64,000 nucleotides of DNA from Paenibacillus pabuli NBRC 13638 (GTDB lineage Bacteria > Bacillota > Bacilli > Paenibacillales > Paenibacillaceae). Positions 57,005 to 64,000 of the stretch are shown piece by piece (the first letter of the stretch is position 1; each line of letters begins with the position of its first letter). The translations under genes and the position numbers were made by a program. Under the pieces are notes generated by a model. It made no database searches. It was not told the DNA's origin and worked only from the letters and a program-made list of their open reading frames with translations. Location of the stretch: positions 124,001 to 188,000 of the forward strand of contig NZ_BCNM01000001.1 of NCBI RefSeq assembly GCF_001514495.1, in the 5' to 3' direction.

Positions 57005-57991
57005 ATGGCTCAAAAGTGCCGTTACAGCATTATCATTCCGATGTATAACGAAGAAGCAGTGATTGAGGAGACCTATCGGCGTCTGAAAAAAGTCATGGGC
57101 AGTACGGGAGAGAGTTACGAGCTTCTCTTTGTTAACGATGGCAGCGTGGACCAAAGTGCACAGATGATCCATGACTACGCCCTTTGGGACGAGAGTGTGA
57201 AGCTGATTGATTTTGCACGCAACTTCGGTCACCAGATCGCTATTACGGCAGGGATGGATTATGCAGCTGGCGATGCAGTCGTCATTATTGATGCGGATCT
57301 TCAGGACCCTCCCGAGCTGATATTGGACATGATCGCCAAGTGGAGAGAGGGCTATGAGGTTGTCTATGCCCGTCGGACCAGACGAAGTGGGGAGACCCGC
57401 TTCAAGAAATGGTCGGCTAGCCTGTTCTACCGCGTACTGCGTGCGTCGACGGATACGGATATTCCGGTGGATACCGGGGATTTCCGCTTAATTGATCGTA
57501 AGGTATGTGATGAGATGAAACGTCTTCCAGAGAAGAATCGATTTGTCCGTGGACTGGTCAGTTGGGTGGGGTTCCGCCAGACGGCCATTGAATATGAACG
57601 GGATGAACGTTTGGCAGGGGAGACGAAATACCCGCTGAAACGCATGTTGAAGCTGAGTCTGGACGGCATTACATCATTCTCACACAAACCGCTCAAGCTT
57701 GCAGGTTACGTGGGCGGTGTTCTATCCATCGGCGGCTTCATCTATATGTTAAGTGTCATCGCTTCAGCGATATTTACAGATTCAACGATCAAAGGATGGC
57801 CTTCGATGGTCAGCATCATGCTGATTTTTAACGGCTTCACTCTGATTATGCTGGGCATTCTTGGGGAATATGTCGGCCGGATCTATGATGAAACGAAGGC
57901 GCGTCCGTTATATATCGTAAGAGATGTGTATCAGTTCGAAAGTCAGTCGAGTCAGTCAAGGTTAACGGGCAGAGTTGCTCATCATGACTAA
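57005..57991 (+). CDS. GT2 polyprenyl-phosphate glycosyltransferase (YkcC/GtrB-like)
   Basis: A 328-residue DPM1-like GT2 enzyme: SIIIPMYNEEAVIEETYRRL, FVNDGSVD, VVIIDADLQDPPELI (DxD-type), the later TGDFRLIDRKV, and two C-terminal helices (YVGGVLSIGGFIYMLSVIAS and VSIMLIFNGFTLIMLG). It would charge undecaprenyl phosphate with a sugar from a nucleotide donor for use by the GT39 enzyme before it. AGGGAGGG lies 7 bases upstream of ATG 57005. The next gene overlaps its end. Confidence 0.9.
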   Translation: MAQKCRYSIIIPMYNEEAVIEETYRRLKKVMGSTGESYELLFVNDGSVDQSAQMIHDYALWDESVKLIDFARNFGHQIAITAGMDYAAGDAVVIIDADLQDPPELILDMIAKWREGYEVVYARRTRRSGETRFKKWSASLFYRVLRASTDTDIPVDTGDFRLIDRKVCDEMKRLPEKNRFVRGLVSWVGFRQTAIEYERDERLAGETKYPLKRMLKLSLDGITSFSHKPLKLAGYVGGVLSIGGFIYMLSVIASAIFTDSTIKGWPSMVSIMLIFNGFTLIMLGILGEYVGRIYDETKARPLYIVRDVYQFESQSSQSRLTGRVAHHD

Positions 57992-58421
57992 TCGGTTGGC
58001 CATTATATTGAAGTTCGGAATTGTGGGCGTCCTGAATACGGTGGTGGATGCAATGGTGTTCACGCTGCTTGCTGCCGCATGCACATCTGCTCTGATTGCC
58101 CAGCTAATTTCATATAGCTGTGGGGTCGTGAACAGTTACTGGTGGAACGGCAGATGGACCTTCCAGGATGCGGGAAGACAGGGGAAGAAAACCGAATTCA
58201 TGCGTTTTATAATCACCAATCTGGTGGTTCTGGCGTTATCCTCCCTGATTCTGTACATCTGCAATAGCACATTAGGTTGGGGCATTGTCATGAGCAAAAT
58301 ACTGGTGACTCTCTCGGGCATGGTTATAAACTATATCGCCAGTCGGTATTGGGTGTTCCGGACAAATCCCGTTCAAAGATCTGACCCTTCATCTGATGCG
58401 AACGAAAGGAGTGTTTCATGA
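57984..58421 (+). CDS. GtrA family membrane protein
   Basis: A 145-residue protein with four helices and the GtrA pattern FGIVGVLNTVVDAMVFTLL, SYSCGVVNSYWWNGRWTF and MVINYIASRYWVF. GtrA proteins are proposed flippases for polyprenyl-linked sugars. It overlaps the GT2 gene by 8 bases, so the two are translated together. Confidence 0.88.
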   Translation: MTNRLAIILKFGIVGVLNTVVDAMVFTLLAAACTSALIAQLISYSCGVVNSYWWNGRWTFQDAGRQGKKTEFMRFIITNLVVLALSSLILYICNSTLGWGIVMSKILVTLSGMVINYIASRYWVFRTNPVQRSDPSSDANERSVS

Positions 58422-58422
58422 A

Positions 58423-59295
58423 ATGAGAATTAAAAAAGCAGTCATTCCGGCAGCGGGACTTGGCACCCGATTCTTGCCTGCAACCAAGGCACAACCCAAG
58501 GAAATGCTGCCGATCGTAGACAAACCGGCCATCCAATACATTGTGGAAGAAGCGGTACAATCGGGCATTGAAAATATCATCATCGTAACCGGACGCAATA
58601 AAAAATCGATTGAGGATCATTTTGACAAATCGGTTGAGTTGGAACATTCCCTATATGCCAAAGGCAAGCAAGCTTTACTGGAAGAAGTGCAAGCGATCAG
58701 CGAAATGGCCAGTATTCATTTTATCCGTCAAAAAGAACCGCTGGGGTTGGGCCATGCGATTGGATGTGCACGTCAGTTTGTGGGGGATGATCCATTCGCC
58801 GTACTGCTTGGAGATGATATTATGGTGTCTGATCCCCCGGCGCTCGCACAGATGATTCATTTATATGAAAAGACAGGCAGCCAGATTGTTGGCGTAAGGC
58901 AAGTGCAGGCTGCTGACGTGAGTAAATACGGAATTATCGATTCACAGGGGGCAGAGGATCGGGTTCACCGAATCAACACTCTGGTAGAAAAACCCTCCAT
59001 TGCAGAAGCGCCTTCCCGAACAGCCGTGATGGGACGTTATATTCTGAAACCTTCCATCTTTCCCATTCTGGATCGAATCGAGAGAGGGGCTGGAGGAGAG
59101 TATCAGCTAACGGATGCGCTGAAAGAAGTAAGCCAGGTGGAAGAGCTGCTGGCCCTTGAACTTGAGGGGCGCCGCTATGATATTGGTGATCAGTTCGGAT
59201 ATATCCAGGCGATATTGGAAATGGGATTGATGCGCAAGGAGTTGCAGCCCATGCTGACGCCATATCTTCAGCAGCTTGCAACACAATGGGGATAG
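58423..59295 (+). CDS. galU: UTP-glucose-1-phosphate uridylyltransferase
   Basis: A 290-residue GalU/GtaB enzyme: IPAAGLGTRFLPATKAQPKEMLP at the N terminus, KPAIQYIVEEA, RQKEPLGLGHAI, VLLGDDIM and GRRYDIGDQFGYIQA. It makes UDP-glucose, the likely donor for the GT2 gene upstream. ATG 58423 has GAAAGGAG 12 bases upstream and starts just after the gtrA stop, completing the operon GT39-GT2-gtrA-galU. Confidence 0.95.
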   Translation: MRIKKAVIPAAGLGTRFLPATKAQPKEMLPIVDKPAIQYIVEEAVQSGIENIIIVTGRNKKSIEDHFDKSVELEHSLYAKGKQALLEEVQAISEMASIHFIRQKEPLGLGHAIGCARQFVGDDPFAVLLGDDIMVSDPPALAQMIHLYEKTGSQIVGVRQVQAADVSKYGIIDSQGAEDRVHRINTLVEKPSIAEAPSRTAVMGRYILKPSIFPILDRIERGAGGEYQLTDALKEVSQVEELLALELEGRRYDIGDQFGYIQAILEMGLMRKELQPMLTPYLQQLATQWG

Positions 59296-59374
59296 GAATT
59301 GATATGTAGCAGAGGTTTAGATCTGCTGTAGGATGGGGCTCCTCCGTGCCATGGTTCTGCCATAGACTCCAGCA

Positions 59375-59403
59375 TTGTACAATGGTTCCTGTAACGCTAC
59401 AAT
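59375..59403 (+). promoter_or_regulatory. Promoter of the methyltransferase gene
   Basis: TTGTAC (59375-59380), 17-base spacer, TACAAT (59398-59403). Confidence 0.6.
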
Positions 59404-59443
59404 GAGCAAGAAGTTCAAGTTGCTCTTTGAGGAGTGAGGAATC

Positions 59444-60289
59444 ATGAGTGAGACTACCATCAGAGATCTTATTCAGTATATGGACGTGGAGGATAACGCC
59501 GCCATTCAATACATTCAGACCGAGCATCGGTTGAAACTGGGACTCTTTTGGGGAATCAAGGAAGGCAGCCGCGTTCTGGAAATCGGTTGTGGTCAGGGAG
59601 ATACAACGGCTGTGCTTGCACATCTGGTGGGGGAGCACGGGTATGTTCATGGTGTAGATATTGCACCAGAGGATTATGGTGCACCGCTGACCGTAGGTGA
59701 AGCGGCGGCCAAGCTGCGAAAATCTCCGCTGGGTGACCGAATTCGAATGGATTATAATTTCGACATTTTAAGTGATCAGGTCCAATTCGCTGAAAATGAG
59801 TTTGATGTGATTGTACTTTCCCATTGTTCCTGGTACTTGAAATCGTTTGACGAACTCGCCCAGATTCTTAGCAAGGTTAGGACGTGGGGACATCAATTAT
59901 GTTTTGCCGAATGGGATGCACGAGTTACAGATGTGACCCAGCTCTCGCACTGGTTATCCGTTCTGATTCAGTCCCAGGTCGAATGTTACAAGGAGAACAG
60001 CTTCTCCAATGTGCGCACGCTCTTTACACCGGAGGATATCCAAGAGCATGTCTCTGCGGCGGGCTGGACAATTAAGGAAGAGATTTCGATCCATTCTCCC
60101 GAACTGCAGGACGGTCGCTGGGAAACCGAAATGACACTGGCAGAAGCGCCTGTGGAACTGAAAATGCTTCCGATCCCGGACAAAGTAAAAACACTTCTTC
60201 TTTCCGAACTGAAATTACTTAGGACACATCATGCTGCGGGGCCTGGGAGCCCGCTGGGAACGTATGCGATTGTTGCCAAAAAGCAGTAG
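59444..60289 (+). CDS. Class I SAM-dependent methyltransferase
   Basis: A 281-residue protein with motif I VLEIGCGQGDTTAVLA near residue 45, acidic VHGVDIAPED next, and VIVLSHCSWYLKSFDEL as motif IV region. The rest resembles small-molecule methyltransferases. Substrate unknown. GAGGAGTGAG lies upstream of the ATG. It has its own promoter. Confidence 0.85.
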   Translation: MSETTIRDLIQYMDVEDNAAIQYIQTEHRLKLGLFWGIKEGSRVLEIGCGQGDTTAVLAHLVGEHGYVHGVDIAPEDYGAPLTVGEAAAKLRKSPLGDRIRMDYNFDILSDQVQFAENEFDVIVLSHCSWYLKSFDELAQILSKVRTWGHQLCFAEWDARVTDVTQLSHWLSVLIQSQVECYKENSFSNVRTLFTPEDIQEHVSAAGWTIKEEISIHSPELQDGRWETEMTLAEAPVELKMLPIPDKVKTLLLSELKLLRTHHAAGPGSPLGTYAIVAKKQ

Positions 60290-60440
60290 AGAAATAGCTA
60301 TTTGCAGCAATTTATAAGAAAAACGTCTATCGATGTACTTTCACAGAAGACAGACCGCGTTTAGCTGAAGTTTTTCTTGCGATAATTGAATTGTTCAGCT
60401 CTGCTGAAAACGTATAAATTCCATTTTCTAAAAAAAGGTG
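60290..60440. other. Gene-free stretch before the asd T-box
   Basis: I see only a short TTCAGC-TCT-GCTGAA hairpin (about 60394-60408) and AT-rich DNA; no gene. Confidence 0.4.
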
Positions 60441-60470
60441 TTTACTTCATGATGGTAATTTTGATATTAT
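60441..60470 (+). promoter_or_regulatory. Promoter of the asd T-box unit
   Basis: TTTACT (60441-60446), 18-base spacer, TATTAT (60465-60470), start near 60477. Confidence 0.55.
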
Positions 60471-60484
60471 AGTCGCAATATCAA

Positions 60485-60793
60485 ATGCGATGAAGAGATG
60501 AGTAGATAAAAATCATTCTTTCAAAGAGAGCTCCGGCAGCTGAAAAGGAGTAAAGAATCTTTTATTGAATAAAGACTCAGAGCAGCACATCGGAACTTTA
60601 AGGCTTGAGGGATGGTGTGACAGGAGCTCCTGTTACAGAGCGAGAGTATATGCGGATGCGGCATAATTGAATGCAGTTATCCTGAACTCGAAGAGGCTGA
60701 TATGGCGACATATTGGTGAATCTGGGTGGTACCACGAGAGTAACAATCTCGTCCCTGAGACTTTTGTCTTGGGGATGGGATTTTTTGGTTTTT
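60485..60793 (+). promoter_or_regulatory. T-box leader of asd, specifier AAA (lysine)
   Basis: Stem I holds an AGTA box (in GATGAGTAGAT), an AGAGAGC apical part and the 3' strand GAA-T-AAA-G, giving the specifier AAA at 60571-60573 for tRNA-Lys. The antiterminator T-box is TGGGTGGTACCACGAG (60724-60739). The terminator at 60745-60788 pairs AATCTCGTCCC..GAGAC with GTCTT.GGGATGGGATT, followed by T6. It fits a lysine-pathway gene. Limits of stem I are approximate. Confidence 0.85.
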
Positions 60794-60876
60794 CCGGGAT
60801 GTTGGCTACACGCTTTGGAAATGCCTGAATAGTGTTTAATTAGGGAAAACTCACACCGAAAGGAAATGATGATTGT

Positions 60877-61962
60877 ATGTCAGCAAAATTGAAAGTCGGT
60901 ATCGTCGGAGGAACGGGGATGGTAGGTCAGCGCTTTGTAGATCTGCTAAATGGACACCCATGGTTTGAAGTAACGGCAATTTCAGCAAGTGCCAACTCGG
61001 CAGGCAAAACATACGAAGAATCTGTTAAAGGCAGATGGAAGCTCGCTGCTGCGATCCCGGAAGCAGTGAAAAACATCGTGGTGCAGGATGCTTCCCAAGT
61101 GGAAGCTTTTGCAAGCCAGGTTGATTTTATATTCTGTGCTGTGGATATGAAAAAGAATGAAATTCAAGCGCTCGAAGAGGCTTATGCCAAAACGGGAACT
61201 CCGGTGGTTTCCAACAACTCGGCTCACCGCTGGACAGCGGATGTGCCCATGGTCATTCCGGAAATTAACCCGGGACATCTGGACGTGATTGAAGCTCAAC
61301 GCAAACGTCTAGGAACGAAAACCGGATTCATCGCAGTTAAACCAAATTGCTCGATTCAGAGCTATGTGCCTGCCCTCCACGCGTTGCGCGAGTTCAATCC
61401 AACTCAAGTGGTGGCTTCCACATACCAAGCGATCTCTGGAGCAGGTAAAAACTTTACCGACTGGCCGGAAATGCTGGATAACGTGATTCCATACATCGGT
61501 GGCGAGGAAGAGAAAAGTGAACAGGAACCACTGCGTATCTGGGGAAGCATTCAAAATAATGAGATTGTAAAAGCGTCCTCACCATTAATTACAACACAAT
61601 GTATTCGTGTTCCGGTAACGGATGGTCACCTGGCGACAGTGTTTGTATCTTTTGAGAAAAAACCATCGAAAGAAGAAATTCTGGACCGTTGGTTGCAATT
61701 CAAAGGCCGTCCGCAAGAACTGGAACTGCCAAGTGCACCAAAACAGTTCATTACGTATTTTGAAGAAGAAAACAGACCACAAACCAAATTGGATCGAGAC
61801 ATCGAGCGCGGGATGGGCGTATCAACAGGCAGACTGCGCGAAGACTCTCTGTATGATTACAAGTTTGTAGGACTGTCCCACAACACGCTGCGCGGAGCAG
61901 CAGGCGGTGCTGTTCTGATCGCTGAATTGCTCAAAGCTGAAGGGTATATTCAGCCGAAATAA
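60877..61962 (+). CDS. asd: Aspartate-semialdehyde dehydrogenase
   Basis: A 361-residue enzyme making aspartate semialdehyde from aspartyl phosphate for lysine, methionine and threonine. VGIVGGTGMVGQRF binds NADP(H), the active-site Cys is in VKPNCSIQSY near residue 157, and the catalytic His is in VPVTDGHLATVF. VVSNNSAHRW and the length point to the archaeal/fungal-type Asd, different from the usual 330-346-residue bacterial form. AAAGGAAATG lies upstream. A T-box with a lysine specifier precedes it. Confidence 0.93.
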   Translation: MSAKLKVGIVGGTGMVGQRFVDLLNGHPWFEVTAISASANSAGKTYEESVKGRWKLAAAIPEAVKNIVVQDASQVEAFASQVDFIFCAVDMKKNEIQALEEAYAKTGTPVVSNNSAHRWTADVPMVIPEINPGHLDVIEAQRKRLGTKTGFIAVKPNCSIQSYVPALHALREFNPTQVVASTYQAISGAGKNFTDWPEMLDNVIPYIGGEEEKSEQEPLRIWGSIQNNEIVKASSPLITTQCIRVPVTDGHLATVFVSFEKKPSKEEILDRWLQFKGRPQELELPSAPKQFITYFEEENRPQTKLDRDIERGMGVSTGRLREDSLYDYKFVGLSHNTLRGAAGGAVLIAELLKAEGYIQPK

Positions 61963-62005
61963 ATAGGGCACGGTGGAAATAGGAATAGAAGTAATAGAAT
62001 ATCAC

Positions 62006-62205
62006 TGACAGGTTACCCCTTTTAGTAGACAAGAGTATGAGCATCTAAGAAGATGAATTCATTTTTGTTGAACAGAGGGGTATTTTTATGTCAATCCATG
62101 TGAAGCAGGAACACTTGAATCCAATATTCCAGAAGAGGAAGGGGATTGTGATGGAAGGCCAGCTGGTATTGCGTCGAGTCCGGGACCTGTCGGAAGTACT
62201 TTAAT
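62006..62205 (+). other. Possible insertion-sequence remnant with a 38-codon ORF
   Basis: TTACCCCTTTTAGTAGACA (62013-62031) resembles the ends of IS3-family elements. Downstream, AGAGGGG and ATG 62088 open a 38-codon frame (MSIHVKQEHLNPIFQKRKG) to 62204 of unknown family. No transposase domain or matching second end is visible, so this is a weak call. Confidence 0.25.
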
Positions 62206-62240
62206 CATAAGTGTCTCTCGTTGCAGGTTCTTTATGTACA

Positions 62241-62274
62241 AAAAACGCCGACAATAAATAATGTCGGCGTTTTT
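62241..62274. terminator. Bidirectional terminator
   Basis: AAAAACGCCGACA / TGTCGGCGTTTTT perfect hairpin with an eight-base loop. Confidence 0.92.
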
Positions 62275-62292
62275 CATTTGCTCTATATTGTA

Positions 62293-63267
62293 CTAGGCCG
62301 CAGACGTCTTATCGGTATTGTGAAGACTCTGCGAGCGGCGCCCAAGCAGATATCCTGCCAGCGAGGCCAACATCTGCTGAAATACCATGCCAAGTACAAC
62401 CGGAACGGCAACAGGTGGAGGGAAATATGATACCGCTAGCACCGCTCCCGCACTAATATTGCGCATGCCACCGTTGAACACAAGTGCGACCTGATCCGCT
62501 TCATTCCAGCCGAGTATTCGGGCAATAAAATAACTCAAAGCATAACCGAATGAGGCCAGAAAAATAATGATGGCTGCCAGACCAGCGAGCTGCCAGTTAA
62601 AGTCAGCCAAATAGGGAGCAACCACAGAGCCATTAATTGCGACTACTGCTGCCATGAACAATTTGGAGAACGGATTCAGTCTTGGCCCCCAGACCGGGAC
62701 AATGGCCCCTTTGGTCCATTCATTCAAAAGCATCCCAAGCAAGGAGGGCACAACGATCATCCAGAACAGACTGCTCATCATGGCTGCTATATCCAGCGAT
62801 ACGCTAGTGCCGATCAGCATGGATAATACGCCAGGTACAACAAAAGGAGCGAGCATCGTGTCAATAAGAATAATCGAGAGCGTCAGAGCGATATTGCCCC
62901 GGTAGATGCTGACCCAGATAAAGCTGCTCACACCTGTTGGAATCACGGCGGCCAGAACAAGACCCGTTATCGTGTAGGCATCCGTTGGAAAGACCAGGTG
63001 ACCCATTCCCATAGCAATCAATGGCATGGCCAGATGTAAAATAAACAGACATACAAACAGTGGAAAAGGCTTCTTCAGCACGTTCACAAAATCTCGTATC
63101 CCAAGACTGATGCTTCCGGCAAACGTCATGAACGCAAACAGCCAGGGTGACAAAAAGGTATAAGAAGAAAGGAGACTCCCGCAAAGAACGCCAATAATAA
63201 TGCTGATTGGAGTAATCAGTGGCATGATGCGGTTCAAGCGTACATTTAAGGCCTGAAGCATATTCAT
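62293..63267 (-). CDS. Bile acid:sodium symporter (BASS) family transporter
   Basis: A 324-residue membrane protein with about nine or ten helices in two inverted repeats. AAVIPTGVSSFIWVSIYRGNIAL and VFNGGMRNISAGAVLAVSYF are the crossover helices of the BASS/YocS group. These import organic anions such as keto acids with sodium; the substrate here is unknown. It stands alone on the minus strand. Confidence 0.87.
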   Translation of the reverse strand: MNMLQALNVRLNRIMPLITPISIIIGVLCGSLLSSYTFLSPWLFAFMTFAGSISLGIRDFVNVLKKPFPLFVCLFILHLAMPLIAMGMGHLVFPTDAYTITGLVLAAVIPTGVSSFIWVSIYRGNIALTLSIILIDTMLAPFVVPGVLSMLIGTSVSLDIAAMMSSLFWMIVVPSLLGMLLNEWTKGAIVPVWGPRLNPFSKLFMAAVVAINGSVVAPYLADFNWQLAGLAAIIIFLASFGYALSYFIARILGWNEADQVALVFNGGMRNISAGAVLAVSYFPPPVAVPVVLGMVFQQMLASLAGYLLGRRSQSLHNTDKTSAA

Positions 63268-63405
63268 GACATCCCTTTACCGTGTGATTCCTTTATTATA
63301 CATGTTAATAATGATGAATGCAGACCCATTTGCAATGAAGCTGTCAGAGCGGTTATCATACATCTGGAAGAAGCACGACGATTTGAAAAAAGGGAGATGA
63401 TGTTG

Positions 63406-63879
63406 ATGATCAGGAAAAGAAAGCAAACGTTAATGATGGCAGGCCTCATTGCGTCAAGTATTCTTGTGATCTCGGCTTGTTCCGTTGTGGAACAGGCGAA
63501 TCAAAGTTTGAATTACGTCAGCGGGGCTACTGAATATATAGAGCAAGTATCGAATGCCGGGGCAGATCTGCAAGAACTCGCATCAGGAGCGGTAAGTAAC
63601 TCGGAAATAACAACTCAGGTTCAGGAGAAAATTGATCTGATTCAGGCGGAAGCCAGCGAATTTTCTCAGCTGTCAGCCCCAGCAATTGGGGAAAGCATTC
63701 ATGAGAATCTGGTCAGTTACAATAATCAATTAACTGAAGTGGTCGATCGGTTTGAAAATACAATTGCAGAGCAGGGCTTCACTGCGGAAAATTGGGAGAA
63801 GACCGGGATTCCCGATCTGATCCATAATATCAACAGCTTAAAAGATCCGTTAAGCGGACTTGGAAACGAATCCAATTAA
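63406..63879 (+). CDS. Small lipoprotein, DUF6376-like
   Basis: About 157 residues. A lipoprotein signal peptide (MIRKRKQTLMMAGLIASSILVISAC) ends in the lipobox ISAC with the lipidated Cys near residue 25. The mature part is helical and polar, with QANQSLNYVSGATEYIEQ and the C-terminal GIPDLIHNINSLKDPLSGL. It looks like the DUF6376 lipoproteins of Bacillales; function unknown. ATG 63406 fits AAAGGGAG at 9 bases; ATGs at 63397 and 63400 overlap the site. Confidence 0.75.
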   Translation: MIRKRKQTLMMAGLIASSILVISACSVVEQANQSLNYVSGATEYIEQVSNAGADLQELASGAVSNSEITTQVQEKIDLIQAEASEFSQLSAPAIGESIHENLVSYNNQLTEVVDRFENTIAEQGFTAENWEKTGIPDLIHNINSLKDPLSGLGNESN

Positions 63880-64000
63880 ATCTCAGCCAAGGCTGGATTG
63901 ATTTCTTGAGCAAATGCAAATGAATGAATATTTAGCTTCACACAAGCAAGACTAGGTAGTGGATTACTTTAGTGTATACACCATGTTTTTATCAAAGGAG

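Overview
The window looks like chromosomal DNA of a Paenibacillus species (Bacillota, Bacilli). The basis is the strong AGGAGG-type ribosome binding sites, the many TTG and GTG starts, the T-box, RAT and BirA/CcpA regulation typical of low-GC Gram-positives, proteins close to Bacillus subtilis CysJ, CysI, YeeN, TreR, RhaA, LicT and BglP, and secreted plant-polysaccharide hydrolases. No rRNA, tRNA, CRISPR array, prophage or intact insertion sequence was seen. Species placement is inference.

Layout. 0-9 kb: partial quinone reductase divergent from an HxlR regulator; cysJ-cysI sulfite reductase; yeeN; a minus-strand operon of a Crp/Fnr regulator between two small DMT transporters; a Nif3-like protein; a heme oxygenase. 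9.3-14.5 kb: a tight three-gene operon (TerB_N/TerB_C protein, BrxD-like P-loop ATPase, Lhr/BrxHI-like helicase), the best candidate for a poorly described DNA-processing or defence system. 14.6-15.8 kb: a purine-type riboswitch with an ON-type terminator in front of an EamA transporter. 16-24.8 kb: cupredoxin, SDR and esterase genes, a decayed SLH gene, treR, a giant DUF5107/TPR protein, a gene remnant and a secreted GH5 mannanase under CcpA. 25-31.4 kb: rhamnose genes (aldolase/dehydrogenase and isomerase), RNase J, and DAHP synthase/chorismate mutase behind a tRNA-Phe-type T-box.

31.9-46 kb is a sugar-uptake region. It holds a sucrose module (LacI repressor, sucrose-6-phosphate hydrolase, EIIBCA), a secreted GH5-CBM46 cellulase under CcpA, a lactonase-type amidohydrolase, and a beta-glucoside module (bglH, licT, bglP). 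Each of the three beta-glucoside genes has its own RAT/terminator leader. Two copies of a 150-bp structured element with compensatory base changes lie in the leaders of the sucrose hydrolase and bglH.

46-50 kb: a biotin ECF transporter split between divergent bioY and ecfA plus a fused ecfA-ecfT gene, with one BirA-type operator between them. 50-52 kb: two GNAT acetyltransferases and two decayed genes (VOC, HAD). 52-60 kb: a two-component system divergent from a cell-envelope glycosylation operon (GT39, GT2, GtrA, galU), then a methyltransferase. 60.4-64 kb: asd behind a tRNA-Lys-type T-box, a BASS transporter and a small lipoprotein.
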